DNA from: Niallia circulans | GTDB taxonomy: Bacteria > Bacillota > Bacilli > Bacillales > Cytobacillaceae | Length of the DNA stretch: 64,000 nucleotides | Assembly (NCBI RefSeq): GCF_003726095.1 | Contig: NZ_CP026031.1 | Span: 3,868,501 to 3,932,500 of the forward strand | Direction of reading: 5' to 3' | Part shown: piece after piece, positions 27,597 through 38,543 of the stretch | Position numbering within the stretch: the first letter of the stretch is position 1 | Layout of the letters: the number at the start of each line of letters is the position of its first letter | Notes under the pieces: generated by a model | The model's database searches: none | What the model was told of the DNA's origin: nothing | Seen by the model: the letters and a program-made list of their open reading frames with translations, nothing else | Position numbers and translations under genes: made by a program

Positions 27597-28411
27597 TCCG
27601 CTATTCTCCTTATATCAAGTTTTATCTATGGTTATTTCATTCTTTTATTGTTTACTTCTAATGTCTACTTTACCATTTTAAATTTATATAATCACTTTTT
27701 TTCTATTATAAGTTTATCCCGCTTTCATCTCCCTTTACCAAGCGAAACCAAAAATAGTTAACAGGAAGACAAAAGTCTATAAAGAACGGCTATTCACTAA
27801 ATAGTCCCACATAAAAAAACAGTGAAGCTTTTCATTAGCCCACTGACCATTCCTTCCATCCCCGAATAAAAAATCTCTCTATTAAAGAGAGAATTACTTA
27901 TTTTTCCTTATTAGTGTTTTATTCATATGCATGGGAACTAAAAGTATACATCATCAATACATACTAGGCTTCTATATGTCTTCTTTCTGTAGAAAAAGAT
28001 TAATGAGAGCATTATTTTACAATAAGAAAAAATACATAGATAGATGGATAAATTATTGAAACCTTTTAGACGAGTTAATCGTCTATATATATGAGTTTCA
28101 TTTTCCCTTAATTTTGGCAAGGATATCCTTTTTAATAGAATGGATCCCTTGTCCTTTTTTTGTCTATAGCATCCTCTTACATACGTTTTTTCTAAATTAA
28201 ATAAAACTCTTCTGTCTCTACTCCATTCACTTCATTATTTTATAAAGTTCCTTTCAAAGAAGACATATACATTAACTTTATCATACTTTTATAAAGAAAA
28301 ATGGTTTGCTATTATATTGTAATAAAATTGTTGTTAAATTTATATGTTCTGTGGGGATTTGTAATAATCGCGGATTTCTTCACATTTATTTACGGGGAAA
28401 TAATTTGGCAT
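27597..28411. other. Long intergenic region upstream of walR
   Basis: It contains the walR promoter region (TATAAT-like TTATAATAG on the minus strand near 27700), an intrinsic hairpin at 27874-27892 (TCTCTCT/AGAGAGA) followed on the minus strand by a T-run, and a short AGACGA/TCGTCT repeat near 28070. I see no convincing coding region. Confidence 0.45.
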
Positions 28412-28436
28412 AAAAAAAACAACGAACAGTCGTTGT
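28412..28436 (-). terminator. Terminator of the tRNA cluster
   Basis: ACAACGA/TCGTTGT stem followed on the minus strand by eight T residues, 16 bp beyond tRNA-Phe. Confidence 0.8.
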
Positions 28437-28451
28437 AATGATAAATCAAGG

Positions 28452-28524
28452 TGGCTCAGGACGGAATCGAACCGCCGACACAAGGATTTTCAGTCCTTTG
28501 CTCTACCGACTGAGCTACTGAGCC
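28452..28524 (-). tRNA. tRNA-Phe (GAA)
   Basis: A 73-nt cloverleaf. The acceptor is GGCTCAG/CTGAGCC, the anticodon loop is CTGAAAA with anticodon GAA, and the T-loop is GGTTCGATTCC. CCA is not encoded. Confidence 0.97.
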
Positions 28525-28636
28525 AAACTATTGTGACAGATGCTTACTAGCAGCACAGGTCGAAATTCTTACTTGTCTTCAATATGTATTAGATAAAAAA
28601 TATATATTAAATATGCAAATGCATAGGAAGAAAAAA

Positions 28637-28713
28637 TGGCGGTCCGGACGGGACTCGAACCCGCGACCTCCTGCGTGACAGGCAGGCATTCTAACCAACT
28701 GAACTACCGGACC
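28637..28713 (-). tRNA. tRNA-Asp (GTC)
   Basis: A 77-nt gene including encoded CCA. The acceptor is GGTCCGG/CCGGACC, the anticodon loop is CTGTCAC with anticodon GTC, and the T-loop is GGTTCGAGTCC. Confidence 0.97.
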
Positions 28714-28747
28714 ATTTTTTACTATTAATACCTTTAAAAAGATATTA

Positions 28748-28819
28748 TGACCCATACGGGATTCGAACCCGTGTTACCGCCGTGAAAGGGCGGTGTCTTA
28801 ACCGCTTGACCAATGGGCC
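28748..28819 (-). tRNA. tRNA-Glu (TTC)
   Basis: A 72-nt gene. The acceptor is GGCCCAT/ATGGGTC, the anticodon loop is CTTTCAC with anticodon TTC, and the T-loop is GGTTCGAATCC. CCA is not encoded. Confidence 0.97.
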
Positions 28820-28837
28820 GTGAATTATTACAAGAAA

Positions 28838-28913
28838 TGGTGAGCCATGGAGGATTCGAACCTCCGACCCTCTGATTAAAAGTCAGATGCTCTACCGACT
28901 GAGCTAATGGCTC
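28838..28913 (-). tRNA. tRNA-Lys (TTT)
   Basis: A 76-nt gene including CCA. The acceptor is GAGCCAT/ATGGCTC, the anticodon loop is CTTTTAA with anticodon TTT, and the T-loop is GGTTCGAATCC. It is the first of the four in transcription order. Confidence 0.97.
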
Positions 28914-29145
28914 GTATTTTTTGTCATTTGCGACGCTTTTTATATTAGCATATTATTAAAATAAAAAGCAATACTTTTTTTAAAAGTTTTTTTCAAAAAA
29001 ATTTTTAAACTCCTACGTAACTATTTTTCCTCCGCAAGGTTACTAAAATTAAATACCCAACATAAAGAATGCTGTATACTTATCATACCCTCATGCCATT
29101 TCTGTAAACGAATCAAGCCAGCCTGCTTCTATTATCTATTTAGAA

Positions 29146-29180
29146 AAGAAAAGGTCGTTCTAACACGTTTAGAACGACCT
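29146..29180 (-). terminator. Terminator of purA
   Basis: A 12-bp perfect stem AGGTCGTTCTAA with complement, then TTTTCTTTT on the minus strand. Confidence 0.85.
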
Positions 29181-29190
29181 CTTACCATGT

Positions 29191-30483
29191 TTAGATTTGT
29201 CTCCAAGGGCTGTGTATCACATTTGTTTGTGTACGATCTGGACCAACTGAGAACATGGATAATGGGATCCCTGTTAACTGTGAAACTCTTTCTAAATAAT
29301 GACGGGCATTTTCAGGAAGCTCACTTAATGTTTTACATCCAGTAATGTCCTCTGACCAGCCTGGTAATTCTTCATATACTGGCTCACAATCAGCTAGTAC
29401 TTTAAGGCTTGCTGGGAACTCTTCCATTACTTCCCCTTTGTATTTATAAGCAACACAAATCTTTACTGTTTCAATTCCTGTTAAAACATCAATGGAATTC
29501 AGAGAAAGATCAGTAATACCGCTAACACGACGTGCATGACGTACAACGACACTATCAAACCAGCCGACACGGCGTGGTCTACCAGTTGTTGTTCCATATT
29601 CACGGCCAACTTCTCTAATATGATGTCCAATTTCGTCATTTAGTTCTGTTGGGAAAGGTCCATCCCCTACTCTTGATGTATAGGCTTTGGATACACCAAC
29701 TACATGTTTAATTTTCGTTGGACCAACACCTGAACCAATTGTTACCCCTCCAGCCACTGGATTAGAAGATGTAACAAACGGATACGTACCTTGATCGATA
29801 TCAAGCATTACCCCTTGAGCACCTTCAAATAATACTCTGCGGCCTTCATCTAATGCATCATTCAATACAACAGAAGTGTCACAAACATATTTCTTAATTT
29901 GCTGCCCATACTCATAATATTCATCTAAAATATCTTCTAATTTAAAGCCTTCCGTTTCATAAATACGCTCTAATAAACGGTTTTTTTCAATTAAATTTCT
30001 TGCAAGCTTTTCTTCAAATACTTCTTTATCTAATAAGTCAGCAATACGGATACCAGTACGCGCCGCTTTATCCATATAAGCTGGTCCAATTCCTTTTTTC
30101 GTTGTTCCAATTTTATTAGCACCTTTGCTTTCTTCCTCAACCTCATCTAATTTTAGATGATAGGGAAGAATAACATGTGCACGATTACTAATTCTCAAAT
30201 TATCTGTATTGATATTACGGTCATGTAAATATTTTAATTCTTCAATGATCGCTTTTGGATCAACGACCATTCCGTTTCCAACCACACTAATTTTTTCTTT
30301 ATAAAATATCCCAGATGGAATTAAGTGTAACTTATAAGTTTCTCCATTAAACTTAATTGTATGACCTGCATTGTTACCGCCTTGATAACGTGCAATCACT
30401 TCTGCATTTTCAGATAGGAAATCGGTAATTTTACCTTTTCCTTCGTCTCCCCATTGCGTTCCTACGACCACTACTGATGACAT
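29191..30483 (-). CDS. purA: Adenylosuccinate synthetase
   Basis: A 430-residue enzyme that joins IMP and aspartate using GTP, the first step from IMP to AMP. The N-terminal P-loop [19 protein letters not shown] with the catalytic histidine, [20 protein letters not shown] and the C-terminal GPDRTQTN are all present and the length is normal. It is a single-gene unit with its own terminator and a paired PurBox upstream, so PurR repression relieved by PRPP is expected. Confidence 0.97.
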   Translation of the reverse strand: MSSVVVVGTQWGDEGKGKITDFLSENAEVIARYQGGNNAGHTIKFNGETYKLHLIPSGIFYKEKISVVGNGMVVDPKAIIEELKYLHDRNINTDNLRISNRAHVILPYHLKLDEVEEESKGANKIGTTKKGIGPAYMDKAARTGIRIADLLDKEVFEEKLARNLIEKNRLLERIYETEGFKLEDILDEYYEYGQQIKKYVCDTSVVLNDALDEGRRVLFEGAQGVMLDIDQGTYPFVTSSNPVAGGVTIGSGVGPTKIKHVVGVSKAYTSRVGDGPFPTELNDEIGHHIREVGREYGTTTGRPRRVGWFDSVVVRHARRVSGITDLSLNSIDVLTGIETVKICVAYKYKGEVMEEFPASLKVLADCEPVYEELPGWSEDITGCKTLSELPENARHYLERVSQLTGIPLSMFSVGPDRTQTNVIHSPWRQI

Positions 30484-30546
30484 ATCCTAGAGCACCTCCA
30501 CAGGTTTCTATATCTTTTTATTATATCCTTAATCAACATTCCTATT

Positions 30547-30575
30547 TTATCAATTTTTCAAGATAAAAGTCAATA
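30547..30575 (-). promoter_or_regulatory. purA promoter
   Basis: The minus strand has TTGACT (complement of about 30568-30573) and, about 18 bp further, TAAAAT. The proximal PurBox abuts the -35 box. Confidence 0.5.
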
Positions 30576-30620
30576 AAACACGAACAATCTTTTTGATATT
30601 TTAATATTATGTTCGTGAAA
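30576..30620. promoter_or_regulatory. Inverted PurBox pair (PurR operator)
   Basis: Two 14-nt boxes at 30576-30589 and 30607-30620, each with ACGAACAW-type cores in inverted orientation, are separated by 17 nt. That is the spacing known for B. subtilis PurR control sites. Confidence 0.75.
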
Positions 30621-30741
30621 AGAGATTAATAAAAAACGATATAAGTTGAAGTATTTGCTCCGATTAAGGCTTCTATCCATCTGAAAAGGTAAAAAAAGAC
30701 TAGTAGCTAGCAGTCTATTTAATATCTCTGACATTGTAGGA

Positions 30742-31150
30742 TTATGACATAGTAGCTCCACTCATCTCTAACCCATTCATCTTGGATATCAGGAAGATCT
30801 TCTTGCTGCTTCCCCCATTTGCATAAGGAGCAAATTCATGTCCATAAAACCGGTCATATGTATATGGAACTAAAAGAGAGTCCTCAACATATAACGTGCT
30901 TACCTGATAATGGGCGATACTTCTTGCTATCAGATATGATACAAAAGTGGTTCCGTTTCTGGGGTATAAGCTTCCTATAACAATGTTTTTTTCTTTGGGG
31001 ACTTTTTCTATTTCTGTTTTTTTTCTACTTCCTTTTCTTCAATGAGGGTAGGAATGGGTTCTCCAGCAATAGCAAGAGAGTAATTTAAAAAGCGTTCTAC
31101 ACTGGAAAAGGGAACTTTTCCTTTAAGCTGAGTGGTAAATTGGTCAATTT
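30742..31150 (-). pseudogene. Decayed ParA/P-loop-like gene
   Basis: The leftward reading QLKGKVPFSSVERFLNYSLA then AIAGEPIPTLIEEKEVEKKQ ends in a stop near 31019. In the next frame KNIVIGSLYPRNGTTFVSYL and IARSIAHYQVSTLYVEDSLL continue to a stop at 30742. GSLYPRNGTTFVSYLIARSI looks like a degenerate deviant Walker motif of ParA/MinD-type ATPases. The 5' end is missing and abuts the inverted repeat at 31163. It looks like a leftover from a mobile element. Confidence 0.55.
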
Positions 31151-31162
31151 AGCTATACTTAA

Positions 31163-31220
31163 GGGTCGCAAAAGTGTCATAACTACAATTTTTCGATTAT
31201 ATGACACTTTTTTGAGACCC
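31163..31220. repeat. 58-bp MITE-like inverted repeat or terminator
   Basis: The ends GGGTCGCAAAAGTGTCAT and the complement of ATGACACTTTTTTGAGACCC pair over about 18 positions with small mismatches, enclosing 20 bp. This is the layout of joined terminal inverted repeats of an insertion sequence. It could also work as an intrinsic terminator. No clear target duplication is seen. Confidence 0.5.
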
Positions 31221-31287
31221 TTTCACTATAATAAGTTTTAAAGTTTTAACTTAAGTGTTCTTTAATAAATCAGTAATGCTTGCAAAT

Positions 31288-32247
31288 TTAATTTTTACCA
31301 TTATGCAAATCTTCTATAAGTTGAATCGCTTCGTCAATTTTACTAACACCAATTATATTTATCGAGAGGTTTAAATCGTCTTTTATTTCATTTGCTTCGA
31401 TAATGTTCTTATTTGGAACTATTATAAACGTGAGACCACTTCTCTCTGCACTTAATATCTTTTCTTTTATATAACCTACCTCTTCGACCTTTCCACTTTT
31501 ATTAACTGATCCAGTAACTCCGATTAATATATCATTCTGGAAATTCTGTTCAATTAGATAACTAGATAAGACTAACGCTAGGCCAGCACTGTTTCCTTGT
31601 GAATTTTTTCGTGACAAAAATTCTTTAATAAGAGTATTATCTGATCCTATATATGCTGAAATGTCCTGATAATATTGTTCAAATTCGGGATTTTTTAATC
31701 CTACTAACTCATAAATGAATTGGTTTTTACTGGTATATCGAATAAAGTTGGTAACAGGAACTATTTCATAAATCTCTTGATGATTAGTAGCATAAATATT
31801 TCTAACTTCTTTCTCATTTTGTATATTACTTACCGTATCTTCTTTAACCGATAAAAAATATATATTAGTACCACTAATTATTTCTTCTGGTTGATTGAAA
31901 CTCGTAACTAGGAATTTGTACTCGTCAAAGAATATAATCGGAAATTCATATAATACTATCAAAAATGGGAGTAAAAATGGCATAACAAATACCCGGTTGG
32001 AATTACTTTTTTTTCTTAAATTAGAATAGTGAATTATTAAAAATATAAACAAAAATAGTAAAGCAGTAACAAAAATAAATCCCGAAATGATATTAAAAAA
32101 ATAAAAAATTAAACTTGTCAAGTATAATAAAATTAATCTAGAAACAGGGGGAAATTCATAATCTTTTATGGATTTATTTTTTAACCTGTTCCTTACTTTT
32201 AACTTTTTGGGAGACAGTTTAGCAATTTTATTGTTAATTGAACTCAT
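31288..32247 (-). CDS. Membrane-anchored Lon-like (S16) protease
   Basis: A 319-residue protein with three hydrophobic segments near the N-terminus (about 34-53, 55-74 and 86-107) and a C-terminal Lon-type proteolytic domain (about 205-315). The Ser-Lys dyad is S220 in RKNSQGNSAGLALVLSSYL and K261 in VEEVGYIKEKILSAERSG. There is no AAA ATPase domain. The basic start (RNRLKNKSIKDY) suggests inside-positive orientation. Its AT-rich composition and location in an otherwise conserved purA-dnaB interval suggest acquisition. The substrate is unknown. Confidence 0.8.
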   Translation of the reverse strand: MSSINNKIAKLSPKKLKVRNRLKNKSIKDYEFPPVSRLILLYLTSLIFYFFNIISGFIFVTALLFLFIFLIIHYSNLRKKSNSNRVFVMPFLLPFLIVLYEFPIIFFDEYKFLVTSFNQPEEIISGTNIYFLSVKEDTVSNIQNEKEVRNIYATNHQEIYEIVPVTNFIRYTSKNQFIYELVGLKNPEFEQYYQDISAYIGSDNTLIKEFLSRKNSQGNSAGLALVLSSYLIEQNFQNDILIGVTGSVNKSGKVEEVGYIKEKILSAERSGLTFIIVPNKNIIEANEIKDDLNLSINIIGVSKIDEAIQLIEDLHNGKN

Positions 32248-32549
32248 TAAAATTCCCCTCGTTATTTTTATTATGAATATTTAATGGATCTTTGCATTAA
32301 TAAAATTTCTTTTAGTCTACTGCTTTTCTATAGATATTTGTTTAAAAACCAAAATTAAATGGAGACATTTTTCCATTATAATAATAACATACTCATAGAA
32401 TATAAACTTTTTGAAAACAGTTTATCAGTCCTCATTGATTTAACCTTCTAATTATATTTGGAATGCTGTTTTTTAAATTTCCAGACTTATACTGCTATAT
32501 AAAATCACTGTAAAGTAACCGTAAAATATCTTCCACAATAAATTCATTA
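32248..32549. other. Gene-free stretch
   Basis: AT-rich sequence between the Lon-like gene and the small basic ORF. No gene or clear hairpin was found. Confidence 0.4.
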
Positions 32550-32762
32550 TCAGGCTCCACCTCTTCTTCTTGCTACTCTTTTTACCATTTGCCTTTCCTC
32601 TTCCGAAAGAGGAATCTTCACATCTTTCTTTTTATCGCTCCTTGTTTGTCTGCCTTCTTCTTTGGTTATAGACCGTTTCCGAACATTCTCTTTAATAGAT
32701 GGAATTTCTTTTGGACGGTTGCTGATATTGAATATAGGATTTAGTAGTTCCATTTGTTTCAT
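32550..32762 (-). CDS. Small basic hypothetical protein, 70 residues
   Basis: A highly charged, probably disordered peptide (NVRKRSITKEEGRQTRSDKK) ending EERQMVKRVARRRGGA. A purine-rich ribosome binding region (GGGGAAAGAGGAAGAG) precedes ATG, and a second in-frame ATG lies three codons later. No family is recognised. The codon pattern is plausible for a gene, but composition bias makes this uncertain. Confidence 0.45.
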   Translation of the reverse strand: MKQMELLNPIFNISNRPKEIPSIKENVRKRSITKEEGRQTRSDKKKDVKIPLSEEERQMVKRVARRRGGA

Positions 32763-32928
32763 CTCTTCCTCTTTCCCCTCTGCTTCTTATATTTTGGTCT
32801 TTTATCTCAGTGTCAAATTGTTATATTGCTAGAGTATGAGAGGGGAGAGAGGATTAGAATGTATATAATCTAGAAATCTGGACAAACTTTAACTAGACGA
32901 ATATTTACATAAGGTAGGAGGATAATAT

Positions 32929-33066
32929 ATGGCTAAATCGATTTTAAGGGGAGAAAAAATCCCGAAGGATCTTTTAAAACAATTTGAGAAATTAGGGAAG
33001 AAATCAACCAGTGTTACTAAGGTAAAGATAAGAAAAAACCATAACCATCTTAATTTTTTGGGTTAA
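32929..33066 (+). CDS. Possible 45-residue basic peptide
   Basis: ATG at 32929 has an excellent AGGAGGATA site. The peptide begins MAKSILRGEKIPKDLLKQFE, is lysine-rich, and its last codons form part of a strong terminator stem, which is compact but seen in small genes. It is the only plus-strand gene in this part. Function unknown. Confidence 0.45.
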   Translation: MAKSILRGEKIPKDLLKQFEKLGKKSTSVTKVKIRKNHNHLNFLG

Positions 33067-33084
33067 GATGGTTATGGTTTTTTT
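33036..33084 (+). terminator. Strong intrinsic terminator
   Basis: AAACCATAACCATCTTAA pairs perfectly with its complement across a nine-base loop, followed by a run of T. It serves the 45-residue ORF. Confidence 0.85.
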
Positions 33085-33290
33085 CAAGGTGCTCGTCAAA
33101 AGAGAAATTAGATTTTCCTAATAAAACTCTTCTAATTAAGATGTTAGCTCCAATATCATTTTAACGTGCATATGTCGTACTAATTAGGAATTATTGTACA
33201 TACGTAATAACATATCAAAAGTTACTTCTTTATCAGGTGCATGTAATTTTAATAAATAGATATAGTTTTTTAGCTACTAATCTTTTTTCC

Positions 33291-34655
33291 CTAAGCGCCT
33301 GTCGGCATTGCCCCATCTTCAAAGCGCCGTTCTAAATTGACGAATTTATTATATTCTTTAACAAAAGCTAATTGTACTGTTCCTGTTGGTCCATTACGCT
33401 GTTTCGCAATAATGATCTCTATAATATTCTTGCTTTCTGATTCCTTGTCATAGTAATCATCACGGTACAAGAATGCTACAATATCGGCATCCTGCTCAAT
33501 ACTTCCTGATTCCCGGATATCAGACATCATCGGACGCTTATCTTGTCTTTGCTCTACCCCACGTGATAGCTGCGACAAGGCGATTACAGGCACTTGAAGC
33601 TCACGTGCAAGCTGTTTTAAGGAACGGGAAATTTCCGAAACCTCTTGCTGTCTATTTTCGCCTGCTCGCCCACTTCCTAAAATAAGCTGAAGATAATCAA
33701 TTAATATCATTCCTAAGCCATGCTCCTGCTTTAAGCGGCGACATTTAGCTCTTATATCGGTAATCTTCACCCCTGGTGTATCATCAATGAAAATACCAGC
33801 ATTGGATAGACTCCCCATTGCCATTGTCAGCTTGCCCCAGTCCTCGTCCGTTAATGACCCTGTACGAAGACGCTGTGCATCTATATTACCTTCTGCACAA
33901 AGCATACGCATAACAAGTTGCTCTGCTCCCATCTCCAAACTGAAGATTGCTACATTTTCTCCTGTTTTTACGGCAACATTCTGAGCAATATTTAAGGCAA
34001 AGGCCGTTTTACCAACGGATGGTCTCGCTCCAACGATAATTAGATCATTGCGCTGGAATCCAGCCGTCATTTTATCAAGCTCAGCAAACCCTGTTGCTAT
34101 CCCTGTTATATCTCCTTTACGATTATGCATCTCTTCAATATTATCGTATGTTCGCACGAGAACATCTTTGATATTATGAAACGCACCGGCATTTTTCCGC
34201 TGTGCTACTTCTAAAATATTCTTTTCCGCTTCACTTAGAAGGGCTTCTACTTCATCCTCGCGGGAATATCCGTCTTGGGCAATATTTGTTGCTGTTCGAA
34301 TTAATCGGCGCAGCAATGACTTCTCTTCTACGATCTTCGCATAATATTCTATATTGGCAGCAGTTGGCACAGATGCTGCCAGCTCGCTCAAATAGCTAAC
34401 TCCACCTGTATCTTCTAAGTTATTAGTAGCTGCTAATTCAGACGTCACAGTTATTAAATCGACTGCTTTTCCTTCATCATTTAATTTAAGCATCGTTGAA
34501 TATATTCTTTGATGTGCGCCACGATAAAAGTCTTCCGGTATTAATATTTCAGAAGCTAGTGTTAAGCTTTGTGGTTCAAGAAATATGGCCCCTAATACGG
34601 CCTGTTCAGCCTCGATATTTTGAGGGGGCATTCGATCATTTAACATTTCACTCAA
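33291..34655 (-). CDS. dnaB: Replicative DNA helicase DnaB (B. subtilis DnaC)
   Basis: A 454-residue hexameric helicase that unwinds DNA at the fork. It has an N-terminal DnaB_N domain (PPQNIEAEQAVLGAIFLEP) and a RecA-like ATPase with Walker A GARPSVGKTAF and Walker B MILIDYLQL. TTG 34655 is chosen because AGGAGG lies nine bases upstream and the resulting length equals B. subtilis DnaC; the longer frame adds 14 unlikely residues. Confidence 0.95.
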   Translation of the reverse strand: MSEMLNDRMPPQNIEAEQAVLGAIFLEPQSLTLASEILIPEDFYRGAHQRIYSTMLKLNDEGKAVDLITVTSELAATNNLEDTGGVSYLSELAASVPTAANIEYYAKIVEEKSLLRRLIRTATNIAQDGYSREDEVEALLSEAEKNILEVAQRKNAGAFHNIKDVLVRTYDNIEEMHNRKGDITGIATGFAELDKMTAGFQRNDLIIVGARPSVGKTAFALNIAQNVAVKTGENVAIFSLEMGAEQLVMRMLCAEGNIDAQRLRTGSLTDEDWGKLTMAMGSLSNAGIFIDDTPGVKITDIRAKCRRLKQEHGLGMILIDYLQLILGSGRAGENRQQEVSEISRSLKQLARELQVPVIALSQLSRGVEQRQDKRPMMSDIRESGSIEQDADIVAFLYRDDYYDKESESKNIIEIIIAKQRNGPTGTVQLAFVKEYNKFVNLERRFEDGAMPTGA

Positions 34656-34819
34656 TCTATAAAACCTCCTTAAATGAGAGGATATGATAATAAACATAGC
34701 CTAGGTGAAAAAAAGCAACAATCTATACAAAAAGATTCTTTCATTTGCCTAAAGAGATTTTTGTATCCGCTGTGCCCTTTTCATTTCTTTTAAATATTTT
34801 CTATTAAAAACAGTCAAAC

Positions 34820-34854
34820 AAAAAATGTGACCAGCTCAACCTGTATCACATTTT
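34820..34854 (-). terminator. Terminator of gdpP-rplI
   Basis: AAAATGTGA and TCACATTTT arms, with a T-run on the minus strand, between rplI and dnaB. Confidence 0.7.
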
Positions 34855-34905
34855 CTTAAGCTTATTCTATTTTAACATGTTTAGCGGCAAATGGAACTTC
34901 CAATA

Positions 34906-35355
34906 TTAGCTTAATTCTTTTACATGTACATTTAATGTTGCAGACACTTCATGATGAAGCTTTACTGGAACCTTTGTCACACCTAATGAACGAATAGCAT
35001 CATTTAATTCAATTTTTCGTTTATCGATTTTAATTTGATGCTTTTTATTTAGCTCTTCAGCAATTTGCTTACTTGTAATCGACCCAAACAATCTGCCGCC
35101 TTCACCTGATTTAGCATGCAGCTCTACTGTTACTTTTTCTAGCTTTTCTTTTAATTCCTTTGCTCTATTAAGCTCTTCAATAGCTTCTTTCTCTTCTTTT
35201 TTCTTTTGTGCATTTAATGTACTAACAGCGGAAGCATTCGCCTCTACAGCCAAACCTTTTTTTAAAAGAAAGTTATGTGCATAGCCATCTGCTACGTTTT
35301 TAACTTCCCCTTTTTTCCCTTTTCCTTTTACATCTTTTAGAAAAATAACTTTCAT
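34906..35355 (-). CDS. rplI: 50S ribosomal protein L9
   Basis: A 149-residue protein of the large subunit. The family start [20 protein letters not shown] and [12 protein letters not shown] are present, with the long connecting helix and C-terminal rRNA-binding domain. The gene overlaps gdpP by ATGA, so translation is coupled. Confidence 0.97.
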   Translation of the reverse strand: MKVIFLKDVKGKGKKGEVKNVADGYAHNFLLKKGLAVEANASAVSTLNAQKKKEEKEAIEELNRAKELKEKLEKVTVELHAKSGEGGRLFGSITSKQIAEELNKKHQIKIDKRKIELNDAIRSLGVTKVPVKLHHEVSATLNVHVKELS

Positions 35356-37325
35356 TCTTTTCTTCTCCCTTCAAAATACTCATCAATCGCTAACTTAAGC
35401 CTTGCCTCTACTTCTTCCATCGGCATATTGGATAGCTGTGTAGCAGCGTTGGTCAAATGGCCACCACCATGGAGACTTTCCATAATAATTTGGACATTGA
35501 TTTCTCCTAAGGAGCGTGCGCTAATTCCTATCATCGTTTCCCCTCTAGGTGCTATAACAAAGGAGGCGATGATACCATCCATTGTTAATAGTGTATCAGC
35601 TGTTTGGGCAATTAAAACACCATCTACTGCTTCTTCTTCCTTCGCTATTGCTATTGCAATTCCCTCTTTATAAAATTGAACATTTTCAATAATTCTTGCT
35701 CTTTTCACATAGTTTTCAATATCCTCTTTTAGGAATTTTTGAACAAGTACAGTGTCTGCTCCCTGCCCTCTTAAATAAGAAGCAGCATCAAATGTTCGTG
35801 CCCCTGTTCTAAGAGTAAAGCTTTTTGTATCCACAATAATTCCTGCTAAAAGGGCTGTTGCTTCTAACATTTCAATTTTAACAGTTTTCGGCTGATATTC
35901 TAGTAATTCTGTTACTAGTTCGGCAGTAGAGGAAGCATATGGTTCCATATAGACAAGGATCGGATTCTCTATAAATTCCTCTCCACGACGATGATGGTCA
36001 ATTACTACTACATCTTCTATTTTATTCAATAAATGCTCTTCAATCACTAAAGAAGGCTTATGGGTATCAACTACTACTAGAAGTGTATCGCCTGTAGCGA
36101 TTTCTAATGCTTGATCAGGTGTGATAAATTTCGTAAACAAGGTCTCTTGTTTTTTTATTTCTTCCATCAACCTTCGAACAGCTGTATCTATCTCTTGAAA
36201 ATTAATGACTATATATGCTTCCTTTTGGTTCATCTGGGCTACTTTATGTATCCCAATCGCTGCGCCAATTGCATCCATATCCGGGTTCTTATGTCCCATA
36301 ATAATGACTTTATCACTCTCTAAAACTAATTCCTTTAAAGCATGAGAAATTACACGTGCTCTAACCCTAGTTCGTTTTTCTACAGGATTTGTTTTACCTC
36401 CAAAAAACTTCACTTTTCCATTTGGCTGCTTTATCGCTACTTGATCTCCCCCTCTTCCTAAGGCTAAATCAAGACTGGATTGTGCAATATTTCCCAGCTC
36501 AGGCAAGGAAGATACACCAGATCCAACTCCAATACTAAGTGTTAAAGGTACATTTTGCTTCGTAGTTAATTCTCGAACATCATCTAATATTGTAAACTTG
36601 CCCTTTTCCAAATTTTGTAGAATATGTTCATTGAAAATAGCAATAAAACGATCAGAGGAAATCCGTTTTAATAAGACTCCATTATCTGTAGCCCATTTAT
36701 TTAAAATGGCTGTGACTGTATTATTAATGCTACTTCTTGTCTGATCATCCATACCTTGCGTTAAGTCATCATAATTATCTAGAAAGATAATGGCAATTGC
36801 GGTACGTTCGTCTTCATACAGCTTTTCAATTTCCGTTTGCTCTGTCACATCGAAAAAGTATAATAGTCGTTCTTCCACTTTATGAATGACTCGGAACTTT
36901 CTTTCATGTAATGTAATGATTTCTGTTTCTACCTCTTGTTTAATTAATGGGATAATGGATGGAGAAACATCATATAAAGACCTTCCAACAAGTGTATCCT
37001 CTGTAAAACAAGATGCTAAAAAGGGATTTGTCCATTCGATATAATAATCATCATTTATAAGCATGATTCCTATTGGCATTTCCATTAATGCCTCTTCCCC
37101 TACTTTTTTAACACGGTAGGAAAGAGTGGTTATATATTCTTCCGTTTCCTTTCTCTGACGACTATCTATTCGTAAAATAAAATAAAAAGGAATAACAAAA
37201 AGAAATAACCCAATTAAGGAAAAGAACCAATTATAAAAAGAGAGGATTCCAAGCATGATAATGGTAATACCGATTAAACTTATTAATGGATACCGTATGG
37301 ATCCTTTCTCTAAAAAAGTAGGCAA
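35352..37325 (-). CDS. gdpP: Cyclic-di-AMP phosphodiesterase GdpP
   Basis: A 657-residue membrane enzyme that hydrolyses c-di-AMP. It has two membrane helices (about residues 10-50), a PAS domain, a degenerate GGDEF domain (about 165-300) and DHH-DHHA1 domains carrying [27 protein letters not shown] and a terminal [12 protein letters not shown] prefer TTG 37325, which follows AGGAGG by eight bases and gives [13 protein letters not shown] like B. subtilis YybT; the longer frame begins at 37358. It is the first gene of gdpP-rplI. Confidence 0.94.
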   Translation of the reverse strand: MPTFLEKGSIRYPLISLIGITIIMLGILSFYNWFFSLIGLFLFVIPFYFILRIDSRQRKETEEYITTLSYRVKKVGEEALMEMPIGIMLINDDYYIEWTNPFLASCFTEDTLVGRSLYDVSPSIIPLIKQEVETEIITLHERKFRVIHKVEERLLYFFDVTEQTEIEKLYEDERTAIAIIFLDNYDDLTQGMDDQTRSSINNTVTAILNKWATDNGVLLKRISSDRFIAIFNEHILQNLEKGKFTILDDVRELTTKQNVPLTLSIGVGSGVSSLPELGNIAQSSLDLALGRGGDQVAIKQPNGKVKFFGGKTNPVEKRTRVRARVISHALKELVLESDKVIIMGHKNPDMDAIGAAIGIHKVAQMNQKEAYIVINFQEIDTAVRRLMEEIKKQETLFTKFITPDQALEIATGDTLLVVVDTHKPSLVIEEHLLNKIEDVVVIDHHRRGEEFIENPILVYMEPYASSTAELVTELLEYQPKTVKIEMLEATALLAGIIVDTKSFTLRTGARTFDAASYLRGQGADTVLVQKFLKEDIENYVKRARIIENVQFYKEGIAIAIAKEEEAVDGVLIAQTADTLLTMDGIIASFVIAPRGETMIGISARSLGEINVQIIMESLHGGGHLTNAATQLSNMPMEEVEARLKLAIDEYFEGRRKE

Positions 37326-37645
37326 TTTTTCTCCTCCTAAAACTCGTGAGATTTTCACATAATCCTTACTATGTATTCATTAAACCTGATACTATTATAC
37401 CCCATTATACTAAATTAAAATATAAAAAGGTCTATCTCTGTTCGTTTACTCCATGATGGATGAATAAGATTTTCCACATAATTAATTTCTTATTATGGCA
37501 TTAGAAAAAGGGATTTTACCAGAAGAAAGGGTTTGCATCTTCATCTAATATTTTACTATCATTTATCTACTTCTTCAATTTAGTTACAACGTGAGTATAG
37601 CGAACAAAAAAAATAAAATGCAAGTGTTTTCATATAGATAATATA

Positions 37646-37679
37646 AAAACCCTATTAAACAAATGTCTAATAGGGTTTT
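37646..37679 (-). terminator. Terminator of rpsF-ssb-rpsR
   Basis: AAAACCCTATTA pairs perfectly with TAATAGGGTTTT. It lies 12 bp beyond rpsR. Confidence 0.85.
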
Positions 37680-37690
37680 GTATAGGCTAA

Positions 37691-38487
<797 letters not shown>

Positions 38488-38513
38488 CAGTTTCAACTCC
38501 CTTCCATTTTAAA

Positions 38514-38529
38514 TGTTTCACGTGAAACA
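38514..38529. promoter_or_regulatory. parS site between rpsF and ssb
   Basis: A perfect TGTTTCACGTGAAACA in the short spacer between rpsF and ssb. Confidence 0.92.
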
Positions 38530-38543
38530 TCACTTATCTATTA

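Noticed and set aside
27938..28120. 60-residue minus-strand open frame between walR and the tRNAs
   Set aside because: No ribosome binding site, composition like random AT-rich sequence, and no conserved motif.
37325..37358. Longer start of gdpP at 37358
   Set aside because: A strong AGGAGG lies just before TTG 37325, and the shorter protein matches the family length and start.
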